A DNA stretch of 64,000 nt from positions 310,001 to 374,000 of the forward strand of contig PBAX01000022.1 of the NCBI GenBank assembly GCA_002716385.1, written 5' to 3'. The notes beneath the pieces are model-generated. The model worked only from the letters and a program-made list of their open reading frames with translations, did no database searches and was not told where the DNA came from. The position numbers and the translations under genes were made by a program. Source of the DNA: Phycisphaerae bacterium (GTDB lineage: Bacteria; Planctomycetota; Phycisphaerae; Phycisphaerales; SM1A02). Shown here in pieces: positions 1 to 9,183 of this stretch (position 1 is its first letter; every line of letters begins with the position of its first letter).

Positions 1-875
1 ATGGGCACATAGTCGGTCCAGAGGTCCGCGAAGGCGTCGTAGCCCGGATGGGTCTGCGAGCGAATCGCGGTGAATTCCCTTTCACCGGCCATGCTTCGGA
101 GAATCACGTCCTGACCCTCGGCAAGCTGGTCAACGCGTTCGGCGACATGTGCATTGGTTGCGAGGCGACCGGGGCCTGACACCCATGCCGTACCGAACGG
201 TTCCTCGCTGCCATCGGGATTCCTGAGCAGGACGAGATAGGTGGATTTGCTGGCCTTCTCGAGTGCCGCGGGTAGATCCGCACCCATGGCGGTCACGCTC
301 TCGGAGAGATCTTGGACGGTCTCGGAGTTCATGGCCTGATTGTCCTCGAGATCCTGAACATCGCCGCTCAACACGAAGTAGAGAACCCCGACAACGACGA
401 TGAGCAGTGCAGCGATCGCGATTGCCACACCGGCAACCTGGCTGCTGTGCTGGGCATCCGCGCGAATATCATCGACATCTGAAGCGGCGGCCGCGCCGGC
501 GGTGCGACGGTGGAGTTCCTCGGGATCGATGCCCTGTTGCATCGTCGCAGCCATGTTGTCTACACGAATCGTCGTGATCCTGAGCTTGGGCCCATTGGGA
601 CCGATCTGGACAACACAATCCTCAGGAATGGCCTGAACCGTTTCCATGAGATTGCCTTCGAGTGTGACCTTCTTCTCTGCGGCCATTTCCATGTAGTAAC
701 GACCACGCACTCTGCTGAGTGTGCAATGTTCCCGACCAACGGTGGTCACATCAGGAGGTATGACCACCTTGCATCGTTCCGGGTCACGCCCGATCGCGAT
801 TGATTCGATCTCATCCCCGAATTCGAGGATTTCGCCGGCTCGTTCACCATCCAGAAACTCGATCTTCAAAGCCAT
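1..875 (-). CDS. FHA domain - transmembrane - trypsin-like serine protease (3' end cut by window edge)
   Basis: I translated the open frame from the ATG at 875 to the window edge; 291 residues are visible and no stop is reached. Residues 1-105 look like an FHA phosphothreonine-binding domain (core GRDPERC at 29-35, VGREHCTLSR at 46-55). One hydrophobic helix spans about 147-170, followed by a short coiled-coil-like linker. From about 212 a trypsin/HtrA-like fold begins, with FGTAWVSG and TNAHVA; His243 would be the catalytic histidine. Asp and Ser lie beyond the edge. Topology inferred: FHA in the cytoplasm, protease outside. It could couple Ser/Thr kinase signalling to envelope proteolysis, but no substrate can be named. 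Confidence 0.85.
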   Translation of the reverse strand, partial: MALKIEFLDGERAGEILEFGDEIESIAIGRDPERCKVVIPPDVTTVGREHCTLSRVRGRYYMEMAAEKKVTLEGNLMETVQAIPEDCVVQIGPNGPKLRITTIRVDNMAATMQQGIDPEELHRRTAGAAAASDVDDIRADAQHSSQVAGVAIAIAALLIVVVGVLYFVLSGDVQDLEDNQAMNSETVQDLSESVTAMGADLPAALEKASKSTYLVLLRNPDGSEEPFGTAWVSGPGRLATNAHVAERVDQLAEGQDVILRSMAGEREFTAIRSQTHPGYDAFADLWTDYVP

Positions 876-1145
876 GGTTGCTTCCTTTCCCCGAGGCAGC
901 CACATGGGCCCCCCCGGGATCAACCGTCAATGGTACAGACGACCGGCGTTCCGACCACCATCGTGTTGAGTCAATGGGGATTCAGGATGAGAATCCGTCG
1001 GAATCATCTGTCACTCAAATTTGCCTCGATTTTCGCCCAAGACACCTCCGATCTGGTTCTTTTTGGCTTTCCGTCCGATATCCCCCCTCCAGACCTCAAG
1101 AGACACCCCTCAGGGCTTCCTTGACCACCTTGTAGGATCGTATCC

Positions 1146-1628
1146 ATGGAAGTGCTGTCACGGATTCTCGAGCTTCTCGATGAAGCGGACGTAGATTTTC
1201 GCCGGCTTGAGCATGACCCGACGCCCACGTCAGAAGACTCGGCTCGAGTCAGAGGGGAGTCTCTGGAGATCGGGGGCAAGGCCATCGTGTTCAAGGCGGA
1301 TGAAGATTTCCACATCCTGGTTATCAGCGCCGCCTGTCGACTCAAATCCTCAAGACTCAAACGCACGCTTGGGGCTCGCAAGCTTAGATTCGCAACCAGC
1401 GACGAGCTTCTTGAGTTGACCGGACTTGTACCGGGAAGTGTCCCGCCGTTCGGGACCCCGGTTCTTCCATTGCCGCTCCATGTCGACAGAAGCATCATGG
1501 ACCAGACCAGAATCGCCTTCAACGCCGGTTCGTTGACGAACTCCATCATCATGGATCGGGATGACTGGTACCAGATTGCCGGAAATCCAACGGTGGTCGA
1601 TGTGGCTACACCCAACGACGTTTCTTGA
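1146..1628 (+). CDS. YbaK/ProX-type aminoacyl-tRNA deacylase
   Basis: A 160-residue single-domain protein of the YbaK/EbsC (INS-domain) family, trans-editing enzymes that hydrolyse mischarged tRNAs such as Cys-tRNA(Pro) or Ala-tRNA(Pro). The family features visible are the early TSEDSARVRG segment (28-37), the GKAIVFK strand with probable catalytic Lys45, and the GSVPPFG loop in the middle of the chain. Length is normal for free-standing members. It is transcribed rightwards, divergent from the FHA-protease gene across 270 bases. Which tRNA it edits cannot be told from sequence. Confidence 0.85.
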   Translation: MEVLSRILELLDEADVDFRRLEHDPTPTSEDSARVRGESLEIGGKAIVFKADEDFHILVISAACRLKSSRLKRTLGARKLRFATSDELLELTGLVPGSVPPFGTPVLPLPLHVDRSIMDQTRIAFNAGSLTNSIIMDRDDWYQIAGNPTVVDVATPNDVS

Positions 1629-1703
1629 TGCGACATCAGGTATCATGACCACCGTAGTAGATAGCATTGGTTCACTTGAATCCAACAACAGGAGTCTCAC
1701 TTC

Positions 1704-1994
1704 ATGTCCAAGACATCTGAAAACACTCAGGTACTAAGCGTGTTCGCGCAAATCATGCAGGCACTTGGATTCGTCATCATCATCATCGGCGCTGTGATTC
1801 TGATCGTCACGCTCATCGAGGAGTTTTCGAATCTTGGCGGGGCTGATGAGGAAACGAAAGCGATCGAATGGATGGCCATCATCGCCAGTGGAGCCACGCT
1901 CTTCTACGGCATGATGCTGGCAGCAATCGGTCAGGTCCTCGCCTGCATCCGATCGATCACAATCGATGTCAACAAAATGGCCAACAGCGACTGA
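1704..1994 (+). CDS. Small two-helix membrane protein, unknown function
   Basis: A 96-residue protein with a very hydrophobic helix at about 20-42 (VIIIIGAVILIVTLI) and a second at about 55-77. GGAG at 1690-1693 lies 10 bases before the ATG and supports this start. It follows the deacylase by 75 bases on the same strand. The protein has no catalytic motif and I do not recognise the family. Confidence 0.6.
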   Translation: MSKTSENTQVLSVFAQIMQALGFVIIIIGAVILIVTLIEEFSNLGGADEETKAIEWMAIIASGATLFYGMMLAAIGQVLACIRSITIDVNKMANSD

Positions 1995-2009
1995 TCGGCC
2001 GATATCGAA

Positions 2010-2093
2010 TGGGCCCGGTGGGACTTGAACCCACACGCCCCGAAGGGCTGCGGCTTTTAAGGCCGCTGCGTCTGCCAATTCCGCCACGGGCCC
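2010..2093 (-). tRNA. tRNA-Leu (anticodon UAA)
   Basis: On the minus strand an 84-base cloverleaf can be drawn. The acceptor stem is GGGCCCG paired with CGGGCCC, with discriminator A. The anticodon stem is GCGGC/GCCGC around loop CTTAAAA, giving anticodon TAA. A long class II variable arm (GCCCTTCGGGGC) and T arm GTGGG-TTCAAGT-CCCAC follow. CCA is not encoded. Confidence 0.95.
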
Positions 2094-2150
2094 ATCGCAG
2101 TGTAGAGCGACTGGACGAGGCAGCATAGATCGGCAGATGAGAATCTCTTC

Positions 2151-2669
2151 GTGAAAGCGAGCTCATTGACACTAGCTCGATTGACAAGCGGGTTGATGTT
2201 CCTTCTGGCAGCATGCGGCTGCCAGGAGGAGCATCCCTTTCACGACTCATCCAACTGGGACATGGACGCATCGATCGGTCGACTGGTCGAGATTGTGGAG
2301 GACCAGAATGCGCTGCTCGAGCAGTTGCATGCGGCCACACCGATTCCACCCAGCATCGCCATGGAATTGTGGGCTCTGACCGTCGATGAATGCGACACCG
2401 GTTTCGAGTGCTGGGCAAGACTGATGCGAGCACCGGAACTGGTTCCACCGTTCTGCCAGTCGCTGGATGCGCAACTGTCGTCACTGGAATCCACACGAAG
2501 CGGTCTGATCGATCGATACAGCGAACACGATGTGTTCTTCCTGCAGTCCATTGCACCGGGATTCGAGGCATTGAACGACATGGGTCCACGACTTCAGACC
2601 CACGGCATCAAGGCGCTTCTCGAGAGATGTGAAGCGCCCGATGGGTACCGACGCAAGGAATGGCCCTGA
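2151..2669 (+). CDS. Predicted lipoprotein, unknown function
   Basis: A 172-residue protein starting at GTG. The N-terminus has a hydrophobic stretch ending in LLAAC, a lipobox that would place the lipidated cysteine near residue 22. The remainder is mostly helical, with several further cysteines (DECDTGFECW region) that could form disulphides. I do not recognise a domain. It lies between tRNA-Leu and the convergent sulfatase gene, only 9 bases from the latter's stop. Confidence 0.6.
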   Translation: MKASSLTLARLTSGLMFLLAACGCQEEHPFHDSSNWDMDASIGRLVEIVEDQNALLEQLHAATPIPPSIAMELWALTVDECDTGFECWARLMRAPELVPPFCQSLDAQLSSLESTRSGLIDRYSEHDVFFLQSIAPGFEALNDMGPRLQTHGIKALLERCEAPDGYRRKEWP

Positions 2670-2678
2670 CAGGGACAA

Positions 2679-4142
2679 TCAGGAATCGACGTCGTCGATG
2701 GTCGCCAATGGAAAGACCGTCGAAGGGACACGTTCCGTTTCCATCAGCTCGGTGACCTTGGTCAGGATCTCCGGGTGATCGGCAGACACGTCCTTCTGCT
2801 CGGAAGGATCGGATTCGAGGTCGTACAACTGGACGGTGAGATCGCCTTTTTTCAGACCGGTCCTGACGCCTTTCCAACGTCCCATGCGAACCGCCTGCTT
2901 CGGACCATGCTCCCAGTACAGAACCTCATGCTGCTTCTGGCCGTTGCCAAGGAGCGTCGGTGCGAATGAAACACCGTCACCCGCTTCAATCGCATCGCCG
3001 GTCAGCTCCGCGATCGTCGGCATGACATCCTGAAACGCACTGACATGGTCGGTGGTGGAGCCCGCCGCCACCCGACCGGGCCAACGCACGATCATGGGAA
3101 CCCGGATCCCGCCCTCGTAGAGCGAACCCTTCAGGCCCCTGAGAGGGCCGGAGCTGTCGAAGAACTCGTAGTCGACTCCGCCCGCATAGGTGGCGCCGTT
3201 GTCGCTGGAGACCATGATGATCGTTTCATCGGCGATCCCCTGCTTCTCCAGCTCGGCGACGATCTCGCCGATCTCCGAATCCAGGCGGGTGATCATCGCG
3301 GCATAGGCTGCTCGCGGCCTTGGATGCGGCAGATACCCCTTGTCACCGAGATAGTGTTCCTGATCCCATTCTCGGGGGTACGCCTCGATCTCCTCCTGCA
3401 GAGCCTGGATGGCCACATGGGGAATCGGGCTCGGGTAGTAGAGGAAGAACGGTTTGTCGGCATTCGATCGGATGAATTCGATGGCTTCATCACGCATCAG
3501 ATCCGGAGTGTAGTCCTTGCGGTCATAGGCGTCACGATAAGCCTGTTCCGAATCCAGTGGTGATTCGATCCGTTGATGTGCGCTGTAGAACTCACCGTCA
3601 TTGATGATGTGCTTCTCGTCGTTTCGCCAAAGATGGGCGGGATAGTAGTTGTGCGCCTTGCGTTGACACAGATAGCCGTAGAAATGGTCGAACCCCTGCT
3701 TGTTCGGATGTCCTATGGTGTCGGGTCCACCAAGCCCCCACTTGCCGATGCAGGCTGTGGCGTATCCACGTTCCTTGAGCATCTCCGCGATCGTCTCCTC
3801 GGATTCCGGAAGCGGGTACTGGCCCTCCGGCTCATCGGCCCCCCAACCGCCGTTCTCCCAGTTGTTGCGGACGACCGCATGACCGGTGTGCTTGCCGGTC
3901 AACAGAACGCAGCGTGAAGGTGCGCAGACGGCGCTTCCTGAATAATGCTGTGTGAACCGCATCCCTTCACGGGACAGCTTGTCCATCTCTGGAGTGCGAA
4001 TCTTCTCCTGGCCATAACAGCCGACTTCGCCCCAACCAAGGTCGTCGGCGAGGATGTAGACGACGTTGGGTGGCCTGGCGTCCACTTGTGATTCGACTGG
4101 CGACGGAAACAGCAACAGAAGTTGCAAGATCATGACAAGCAT
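2679..4142 (-). CDS. Secreted Cys-type sulfatase (arylsulfatase family)
   Basis: A 487-residue type I sulfatase that hydrolyses sulfate esters, probably of algal or other sulfated polysaccharides. A short signal peptide precedes about residue 20. ILADDLGWGEVG at 30-41 supplies metal-binding aspartates, and CAPSR at 73-77 is the formylglycine motif (Cys73 is the modified residue). SSDNGATY later supplies further metal ligands. Length fits the family. Maturation needs a formylglycine-generating enzyme or anaerobic maturase; none is in this window. It starts 9 bases after a small membrane protein gene on the same strand, probably one operon. Substrate is not predictable. Confidence 0.92.
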   Translation of the reverse strand: MLVMILQLLLLFPSPVESQVDARPPNVVYILADDLGWGEVGCYGQEKIRTPEMDKLSREGMRFTQHYSGSAVCAPSRCVLLTGKHTGHAVVRNNWENGGWGADEPEGQYPLPESEETIAEMLKERGYATACIGKWGLGGPDTIGHPNKQGFDHFYGYLCQRKAHNYYPAHLWRNDEKHIINDGEFYSAHQRIESPLDSEQAYRDAYDRKDYTPDLMRDEAIEFIRSNADKPFFLYYPSPIPHVAIQALQEEIEAYPREWDQEHYLGDKGYLPHPRPRAAYAAMITRLDSEIGEIVAELEKQGIADETIIMVSSDNGATYAGGVDYEFFDSSGPLRGLKGSLYEGGIRVPMIVRWPGRVAAGSTTDHVSAFQDVMPTIAELTGDAIEAGDGVSFAPTLLGNGQKQHEVLYWEHGPKQAVRMGRWKGVRTGLKKGDLTVQLYDLESDPSEQKDVSADHPEILTKVTELMETERVPSTVFPLATIDDVDS

Positions 4143-4151
4143 GGTTTGAAC

Positions 4152-4475
4152 CTACTTCCCTTCAGGGGAACCGGCGGGCCTGAGGTCCGATTGACCGTCG
4201 CCGGATTCGCATGAATTCTGAAGCCATCTCACGAGAAGAATCAGGCTGATGACGAGTCCGATCCAGACCAGCCACGCCAGTATCGAAGGGAGCCACTGGT
4301 TGCATAGGAAGACCAGAATGCCCAGCACCGCGATGATGGCCAAAAACTTGCCGAGCATGATCCGGTCGCGATCATCGCGGCATGAATCAAGGTCCTGCTT
4401 GAGGCCGATGACCACGACGATGATGCCCAGGATGATCAATGTGATAGCCAAGCAAATCTCCCCTTCAGCTTCCAT
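4152..4475 (-). CDS. Small membrane protein upstream of sulfatase
   Basis: A 107-residue protein with three hydrophobic segments (about 7-25, 42-60 and 66-86) and a polar C-terminal tail. It has no recognised motif. Its stop lies 9 bases before the sulfatase start, so the two are likely co-transcribed. Nothing in the sequence shows a functional link beyond that. Confidence 0.5.
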   Translation of the reverse strand: MEAEGEICLAITLIILGIIVVVIGLKQDLDSCRDDRDRIMLGKFLAIIAVLGILVFLCNQWLPSILAWLVWIGLVISLILLVRWLQNSCESGDGQSDLRPAGSPEGK

Positions 4476-4549
4476 GAGGTGGTTCGCTGAATTGTTCTGA
4501 GCATACCTCTGAAGTCTCGCGTTAGCATGCCCATTGGAAGGAAGTCCAC

Positions 4550-6979
4550 ATGATTAGCCTGCTGATTCTTGCAAGTCTTGTATTGACCCCGGATCTCATC
4601 GAACCCACCGATCCCGTCTGCATCGATTCGACGGGAAGCCGCTGGAGGCGACCGGTCCATGTCGATGCCGTCGAGGAGTCCATTGTCAGGGGAACCTGGC
4701 GTACCCCGACACCTGGGCAGGTTGTCGAGCTGCCGGACGGCAGGGAACGGGTCTGGAGATCGATGGGCTCGGATGAGAGTCCGAATGGGCCTCGTGGAGG
4801 CTACGTGGTCTACACCTTCGATTCCAATGAACGCTATCCGGCGCTTCTGGATGCCAGAGGCCACTCGTTCGCCTATGTCAATGGTCAGCCCAGGGGTGGC
4901 GATGTCTACAACCGAGGCACGCTGCGCATCCCGTTCATGGTTCGAGAGGGAACCAATGAACTGGTTTTCAGATCCGGCAGAGGGCCATTGAAGCCGCGTG
5001 TTCAATCCGCCATGGCCGTCGCAGGGAATGAGATGTCCAATCCATCCGATCAGGTCGTCTTCTTCGGTGCCGGGGATCGGACACTTCCCGATCTCATCAC
5101 TGGTGAATCCATCGATACGATGGGTTCCATCCTGATCTACAACGTGAACGAGCAGCGTCTTGAAGATCTCGTCATCGATGCCGAGATCGATGGAACCAGG
5201 ACCTCGACACCGGTTGCGGCGCTGCCCTCGCTCAGTTTTCTCAAGGCTCCCTTCATGATCAAGAGCGTCATTCCGGAATCGGCCACTTCCGTCGATGTCG
5301 AGATGACGCTGAGACAGGGTGACACGGTGCTGGATCGCGAGACGATCCCACTCCGAGTCCGCAAAGCCACGGATCTGCACAGGCGTACATTCCAGAGTGA
5401 TATCGACGGAAGCGTCCAGTACTACGCCGTTCGTCCGGCAACCGGTGAATCGGAGACCCCTCCCGGAATCGCCTTGTCCCTGCATGGCGCCTCGGTCGAG
5501 GCCCAGCGACAGGCTTCCTGCTACCGCCCTCGTGAATGGGTCCATGTCGTCGCGCCGACGAACCGTCGACCATTTGGATTCGACTGGGAGCACTGGGGAC
5601 GACTCGACGCCATGGAGGCGTTGGCCGATGCCGAAGCTCGTTACCAGAACGATCCGAGCAGACGTTGGCTCACGGGTCATTCCATGGGTGGACATGGGAC
5701 TTGGCAACTTGGAGCGACGTTCCCCGATCGCTGGGCCGCGATTGCGCCAAGCGCAGGATGGGTCTCGTTCTGGACCTACGGCGGACCGAATCGATATGAA
5801 AGGGATGGTGGTGTCCAGGAGATTCTTCATAGGGCCGCCAACCCGAGCGACACCCTGCTCATGCGGGACAATCTCGATCAGTTCGGGATCTATGTTCTTC
5901 ATGGCGATGCCGACGACAATGTTCCGGTCAATCAGGCTCGGATGATGCGTGAATCACTGGCGACATCGCATCCCGACTGGACCTACTACGAGCGACCGGG
6001 TGCGGGACACTGGTGGGGTGATCAGTGCATGGACTGGCCTCCGCTGTTCGAATTCCTGCGTGAAAGGAGTCTGCCCCAGGCGGACTCCGTGGATGAAATC
6101 GAGTTCGTGACGGTCGATCCAAGGGCCTCGTCGAGCAATCACTGGGCCGGGATACAGACTCAGGTGGTCGGGTTGGAACCAAGCCGGTTCTCATTGAAGC
6201 GCGACAAGCAGGAAAACAGGATCTCCGGAACCACGGCGAATGTCCGCAGGCTCGTTCTGGACGTCTCGGACATGGATCTCGAGAAGGATGAAATCCAGAT
6301 CGACATCGACGACTCAAGTATCCGGACACCCTCTGGGAAGAGTCGGGATCTGATCCATCTGATCAATTCGAATGGCCAATGGTCGATCACGGACAAGGCG
6401 CCCCTATCGGAAAAGGGGCCGCATAGGGCGGGCCCGTTCCGGGACGCCTTCAACAACCGTGTCGTGTTGGTGTATGGAACACGCGGAAGCGATGAGGAGA
6501 CCGCTCGATTGGCTGCCCGCGCTCGATTGGATTCGGAAAGATGGTGGTATCGAGCCAACGGCCATCTGCCGTTCATGTCCGATGTCGAATTTGATCCGGC
6601 GCAGTATTCGGATCGAAACATCGTGCTCTACGGAAATGCCGACACCAACCTTCATTGGTCGGATCTCCTGTCGGATTCACCGATCCAGGTTCGCAACGGA
6701 AGTGTGGAGATCGGGGAGACGACTCATCGAGGAGATGATCTGTCGGTTCTCTTCATTCGACCACGACCCGGAAGCGATGTCGCCAGTGTCGGTGTCGTTG
6801 CCGGATCAGGTGTTCAAGGAACCAGACTCTCCGAACAACTGCCACTCTTCCTGGCGGGTGTCGGATGGCCCGACTGGATCGTCATGAACACAGACATTCT
6901 CGAGCAGGGCACTGAGGGAATTGTCGATACCGGCTTCTTCGACGAAGACTGGAATCTAACTGAGACCAGTTCTCAATAA
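4550..6979 (+). CDS. Secreted alpha/beta hydrolase, prolyl oligopeptidase-like (S9/esterase type)
   Basis: An 809-residue protein with a cleavable-looking signal peptide in the first 15 or so residues. The N-terminal half is beta-rich. The hydrolase core carries the nucleophile elbow TGHSMGGHGTW near residue 374, an acid in HGDADDNVPVNQ near 452, and a histidine in GAGHWWGD near 485, which is a complete Ser-Asp-His triad in the expected order. The C-terminal 300 residues form an extra domain often seen in planctomycete members of this group. Probably a periplasmic or extracellular peptidase or esterase; the substrate is unknown. It is divergent from the small membrane protein/sulfatase pair. 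Confidence 0.85.
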   Translation: MISLLILASLVLTPDLIEPTDPVCIDSTGSRWRRPVHVDAVEESIVRGTWRTPTPGQVVELPDGRERVWRSMGSDESPNGPRGGYVVYTFDSNERYPALLDARGHSFAYVNGQPRGGDVYNRGTLRIPFMVREGTNELVFRSGRGPLKPRVQSAMAVAGNEMSNPSDQVVFFGAGDRTLPDLITGESIDTMGSILIYNVNEQRLEDLVIDAEIDGTRTSTPVAALPSLSFLKAPFMIKSVIPESATSVDVEMTLRQGDTVLDRETIPLRVRKATDLHRRTFQSDIDGSVQYYAVRPATGESETPPGIALSLHGASVEAQRQASCYRPREWVHVVAPTNRRPFGFDWEHWGRLDAMEALADAEARYQNDPSRRWLTGHSMGGHGTWQLGATFPDRWAAIAPSAGWVSFWTYGGPNRYERDGGVQEILHRAANPSDTLLMRDNLDQFGIYVLHGDADDNVPVNQARMMRESLATSHPDWTYYERPGAGHWWGDQCMDWPPLFEFLRERSLPQADSVDEIEFVTVDPRASSSNHWAGIQTQVVGLEPSRFSLKRDKQENRISGTTANVRRLVLDVSDMDLEKDEIQIDIDDSSIRTPSGKSRDLIHLINSNGQWSITDKAPLSEKGPHRAGPFRDAFNNRVVLVYGTRGSDEETARLAARARLDSERWWYRANGHLPFMSDVEFDPAQYSDRNIVLYGNADTNLHWSDLLSDSPIQVRNGSVEIGETTHRGDDLSVLFIRPRPGSDVASVGVVAGSGVQGTRLSEQLPLFLAGVGWPDWIVMNTDILEQGTEGIVDTGFFDEDWNLTETSSQ

Positions 6980-7060
6980 ATTTAGCTTTCTGATTCCCGC
7001 AAGGCGGTTGGTACCATCGATTCATGCGTCATCCGGGCGTTGAATTCGAAAGGAAGCTAC

Positions 7061-8656
7061 ATGCGAATCGCGAGTCTGGGACTTAGTTTTCTGATGATCG
7101 TCGCCGCCATCACGTGCGGCGTGCTGGGTGTGCTCTATTCGTGGGTCTGGTTCTTCGGATTGATTCCCTCCGGCTTCCTGTCCATCGTTGCGATCTGGGA
7201 TGTCACTCAGAAACGACACAGCATCCTGCGCAACTTCCCGCTCCTTTCGCACCTTCGGTTCTTCGCCGAGAGCATTCGGCCGGAGATCATGCAGTATTTC
7301 GTTGAGCAGGACGAGCAGGGTCGGCCATACAACCGAACCGAACGATCCGCCGTCTATGAACGTGCCAAGAACGTCGAGGACGTGAAGCCGTTCGGAACCC
7401 AGTTGGACGTCTACAACGACGAGTACGAGTTTCTCGCTCACTCGATCGCACCGAAGCCGCTGGCCACCGAACCATTCCGGGTCGACATCGGCGGGTCGGA
7501 ATGTTCCAAGCCCTATTCTGCCTCGCTGCTCAACATCTCCGCGATGAGCTTCGGCGCACTGAGCCCGCACGCCCTGCTCGCACTCAACAAGGGTGCCGCC
7601 AAGGGTGGTTTCTTCCATGACACCGGTGAAGGTGGCGTCAGCCCGTATCACAAGAAGCATGGCGGAGACCTGGTCTGGGAGATCGGCACTGGATACTTCG
7701 GATGCCGTACCGAGGACGGGCACTTCGATGTCGAGAAGTTCGCCGATCAGGCGGTCATGGATCAGATCAAGATGGTCGAGATCAAGGTGTCCCAGGGCGC
7801 CAAGGCCGGGCATGGTGGCGTGCTTCCCGGCTCCAAGGTGGATGCCGAGATCGCGGAGACCCGCGGCATTCCAATCGGAAAGGACTGCATTTCTCCAGCC
7901 TTCCACAGCGCCTTCTCGACTCCGATCGAACTGCTCGAGTTCGTGAAGGTCCTGAGGGATCGAAGTGGCGGCAAGCCGTCCGGATTCAAGCTCTGCATCG
8001 GCAAGCCTTCCGAGTTCCTGGCCATATGCAAGGCCATGATGGAAACAGAGATCTACCCGGACTTCATCGTGGTCGATGGTGGTGAAGGCGGTACCGGTGC
8101 CGGACCGATCGAATTCCTGAACCACATGGGCTGCCCGCTCACCGAAGGGCTCCTCTTCGTCCAGAATGCACTCGTTGGATGCAATCTGCGTGACAAGCTC
8201 CGCATCGGATGCAGTGCCAAGATCACGAACGCATTCGGCATGGCCAGCAGAATGGCCATCGGAGCCGACTGGTGCAATGCCGCTCGGGCGTTCATGTTCT
8301 CCGTCGGCTGCATCCAGGCTCAGCGATGCCATACCAACACCTGTCCCGTCGGCGTCGCGACCCAGGATGCCAAGCTGTACAGGGGCCTCGTGGTGGAGGA
8401 CAAGGCTGAACGGGTCTACCACTACCACCACAACACCATGGATGCCCTTGCGGAGGTCGTGGCTGCAGCCGGACTGGAACATCCCCAGGAATTCAATCCG
8501 GATTTCATGTACAGAAGAATCAGCCCATCGGTCGTCAGAAGCTACTCCGACATCTATGATTTCCTCGAACCGGGTGAACTCATCGATGGCGGTGGAAATG
8601 CCCTCTTGAAGAAATACTGGGATCGCGCCCGTGCAGACAGTTTCACACACGGGTGA
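7061..8656 (+). CDS. FMN-binding glutamate synthase domain protein (membrane-anchored GltB-like)
   Basis: A 531-residue protein. Two hydrophobic helices occupy roughly residues 1-45. The rest matches the central FMN barrel of glutamate synthase: SAMSFGALS, GEGGVSPYH, KVSQGAKAGHGGVLPG, VDGGEGGTGAGP, and the cysteine cluster CIQAQRCHTNTCPVG that binds the 3Fe-4S cluster in true GltB. The glutaminase domain is absent, as in YerD-type stand-alone proteins whose reaction is not established. I chose the ATG at 7061 because AAGGAAG sits 5-6 bases upstream; an in-frame TTG at 7040 lacks this. The Ni-SOD gene follows 35 bases later. Confidence 0.9.
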   Translation: MRIASLGLSFLMIVAAITCGVLGVLYSWVWFFGLIPSGFLSIVAIWDVTQKRHSILRNFPLLSHLRFFAESIRPEIMQYFVEQDEQGRPYNRTERSAVYERAKNVEDVKPFGTQLDVYNDEYEFLAHSIAPKPLATEPFRVDIGGSECSKPYSASLLNISAMSFGALSPHALLALNKGAAKGGFFHDTGEGGVSPYHKKHGGDLVWEIGTGYFGCRTEDGHFDVEKFADQAVMDQIKMVEIKVSQGAKAGHGGVLPGSKVDAEIAETRGIPIGKDCISPAFHSAFSTPIELLEFVKVLRDRSGGKPSGFKLCIGKPSEFLAICKAMMETEIYPDFIVVDGGEGGTGAGPIEFLNHMGCPLTEGLLFVQNALVGCNLRDKLRIGCSAKITNAFGMASRMAIGADWCNAARAFMFSVGCIQAQRCHTNTCPVGVATQDAKLYRGLVVEDKAERVYHYHHNTMDALAEVVAAAGLEHPQEFNPDFMYRRISPSVVRSYSDIYDFLEPGELIDGGGNALLKKYWDRARADSFTHG

Positions 8657-8691
8657 ATGGTGAACCCCCAAGGCTCCGAAAGGACTGATTC

Positions 8692-9180
8692 ATGCTCCGA
8701 GTAATCGCTCTCGTGTCGGCCTGCTTCTTCATGGCAGGCGTGCTTGTCGTCTCGCTCATCCCCACCGCCGAGGCCCATTGTCAGATCCCCTGTGGGATCT
8801 ACGACGATCCTGCACGGATAGCGGAGCTGAAGGAGGACGCCCAGACCATTCGGAAGGCCATCACCTCCATGCAGGCGATGATGCAGGAGAACGAGGCCGA
8901 TCCCCTGCTCGGATTCAACCAGAGCACCCGCTGGGTGATCGCCAAGGATCAGCATGCCCAGAACATCCAGGATGTCGTCTCCTACTACTTCCTGACACAA
9001 CGGGTGAAGGCCGTTCCCGCGGATGTCTCCATGCCGGGCCATGAGCACTATGTCCAGCAACTGATGGGCTTCCATCGGATCCTCGTCGCCGCCATGAAGT
9101 GCAAGCAGACGGTCGACATCGCCAACGTCGATGAGCTCGATGCTGCGATTGCCGCCGTGGCCGGGGCGTACTGCGAATAG
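8692..9180 (+). CDS. sodN: Nickel superoxide dismutase with Sec-type signal peptide
   Basis: A 162-residue protein. After a 28-residue hydrophobic leader ending in AEA comes HCQIPCGIYDD, the nickel hook of Ni-SOD: His29, Cys30, Cys34 and Tyr37 correspond to mature His1, Cys2, Cys6 and Tyr9. The downstream four-helix region (QSTRWVIAKDQHA, YYFLTQRVK) also fits. The enzyme dismutates superoxide. Ni-SODs elsewhere carry a short propeptide removed by the SodX/SodT protease. Here an Ala-X-Ala signal peptidase site would expose the N-terminal histidine directly, and no sodX-like gene is visible nearby. An envelope location is inferred. Confidence 0.93.
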   Translation: MLRVIALVSACFFMAGVLVVSLIPTAEAHCQIPCGIYDDPARIAELKEDAQTIRKAITSMQAMMQENEADPLLGFNQSTRWVIAKDQHAQNIQDVVSYYFLTQRVKAVPADVSMPGHEHYVQQLMGFHRILVAAMKCKQTVDIANVDELDAAIAAVAGAYCE

Positions 9181-9183
9181 TTC

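Noticed and set aside
4436-5902. 488-residue minus-strand open frame over the alpha/beta hydrolase
   Set aside because: It shadows a gene with a full catalytic triad and shows no domain of its own.
7022-8671. 549-residue open frame on the minus strand opposite the glutamate synthase-like gene
   Set aside because: The plus strand encodes a clear conserved enzyme over the whole length; the antisense product has no recognisable motif and an asymmetric His/Glu/Asp-rich composition typical of frame shadows.
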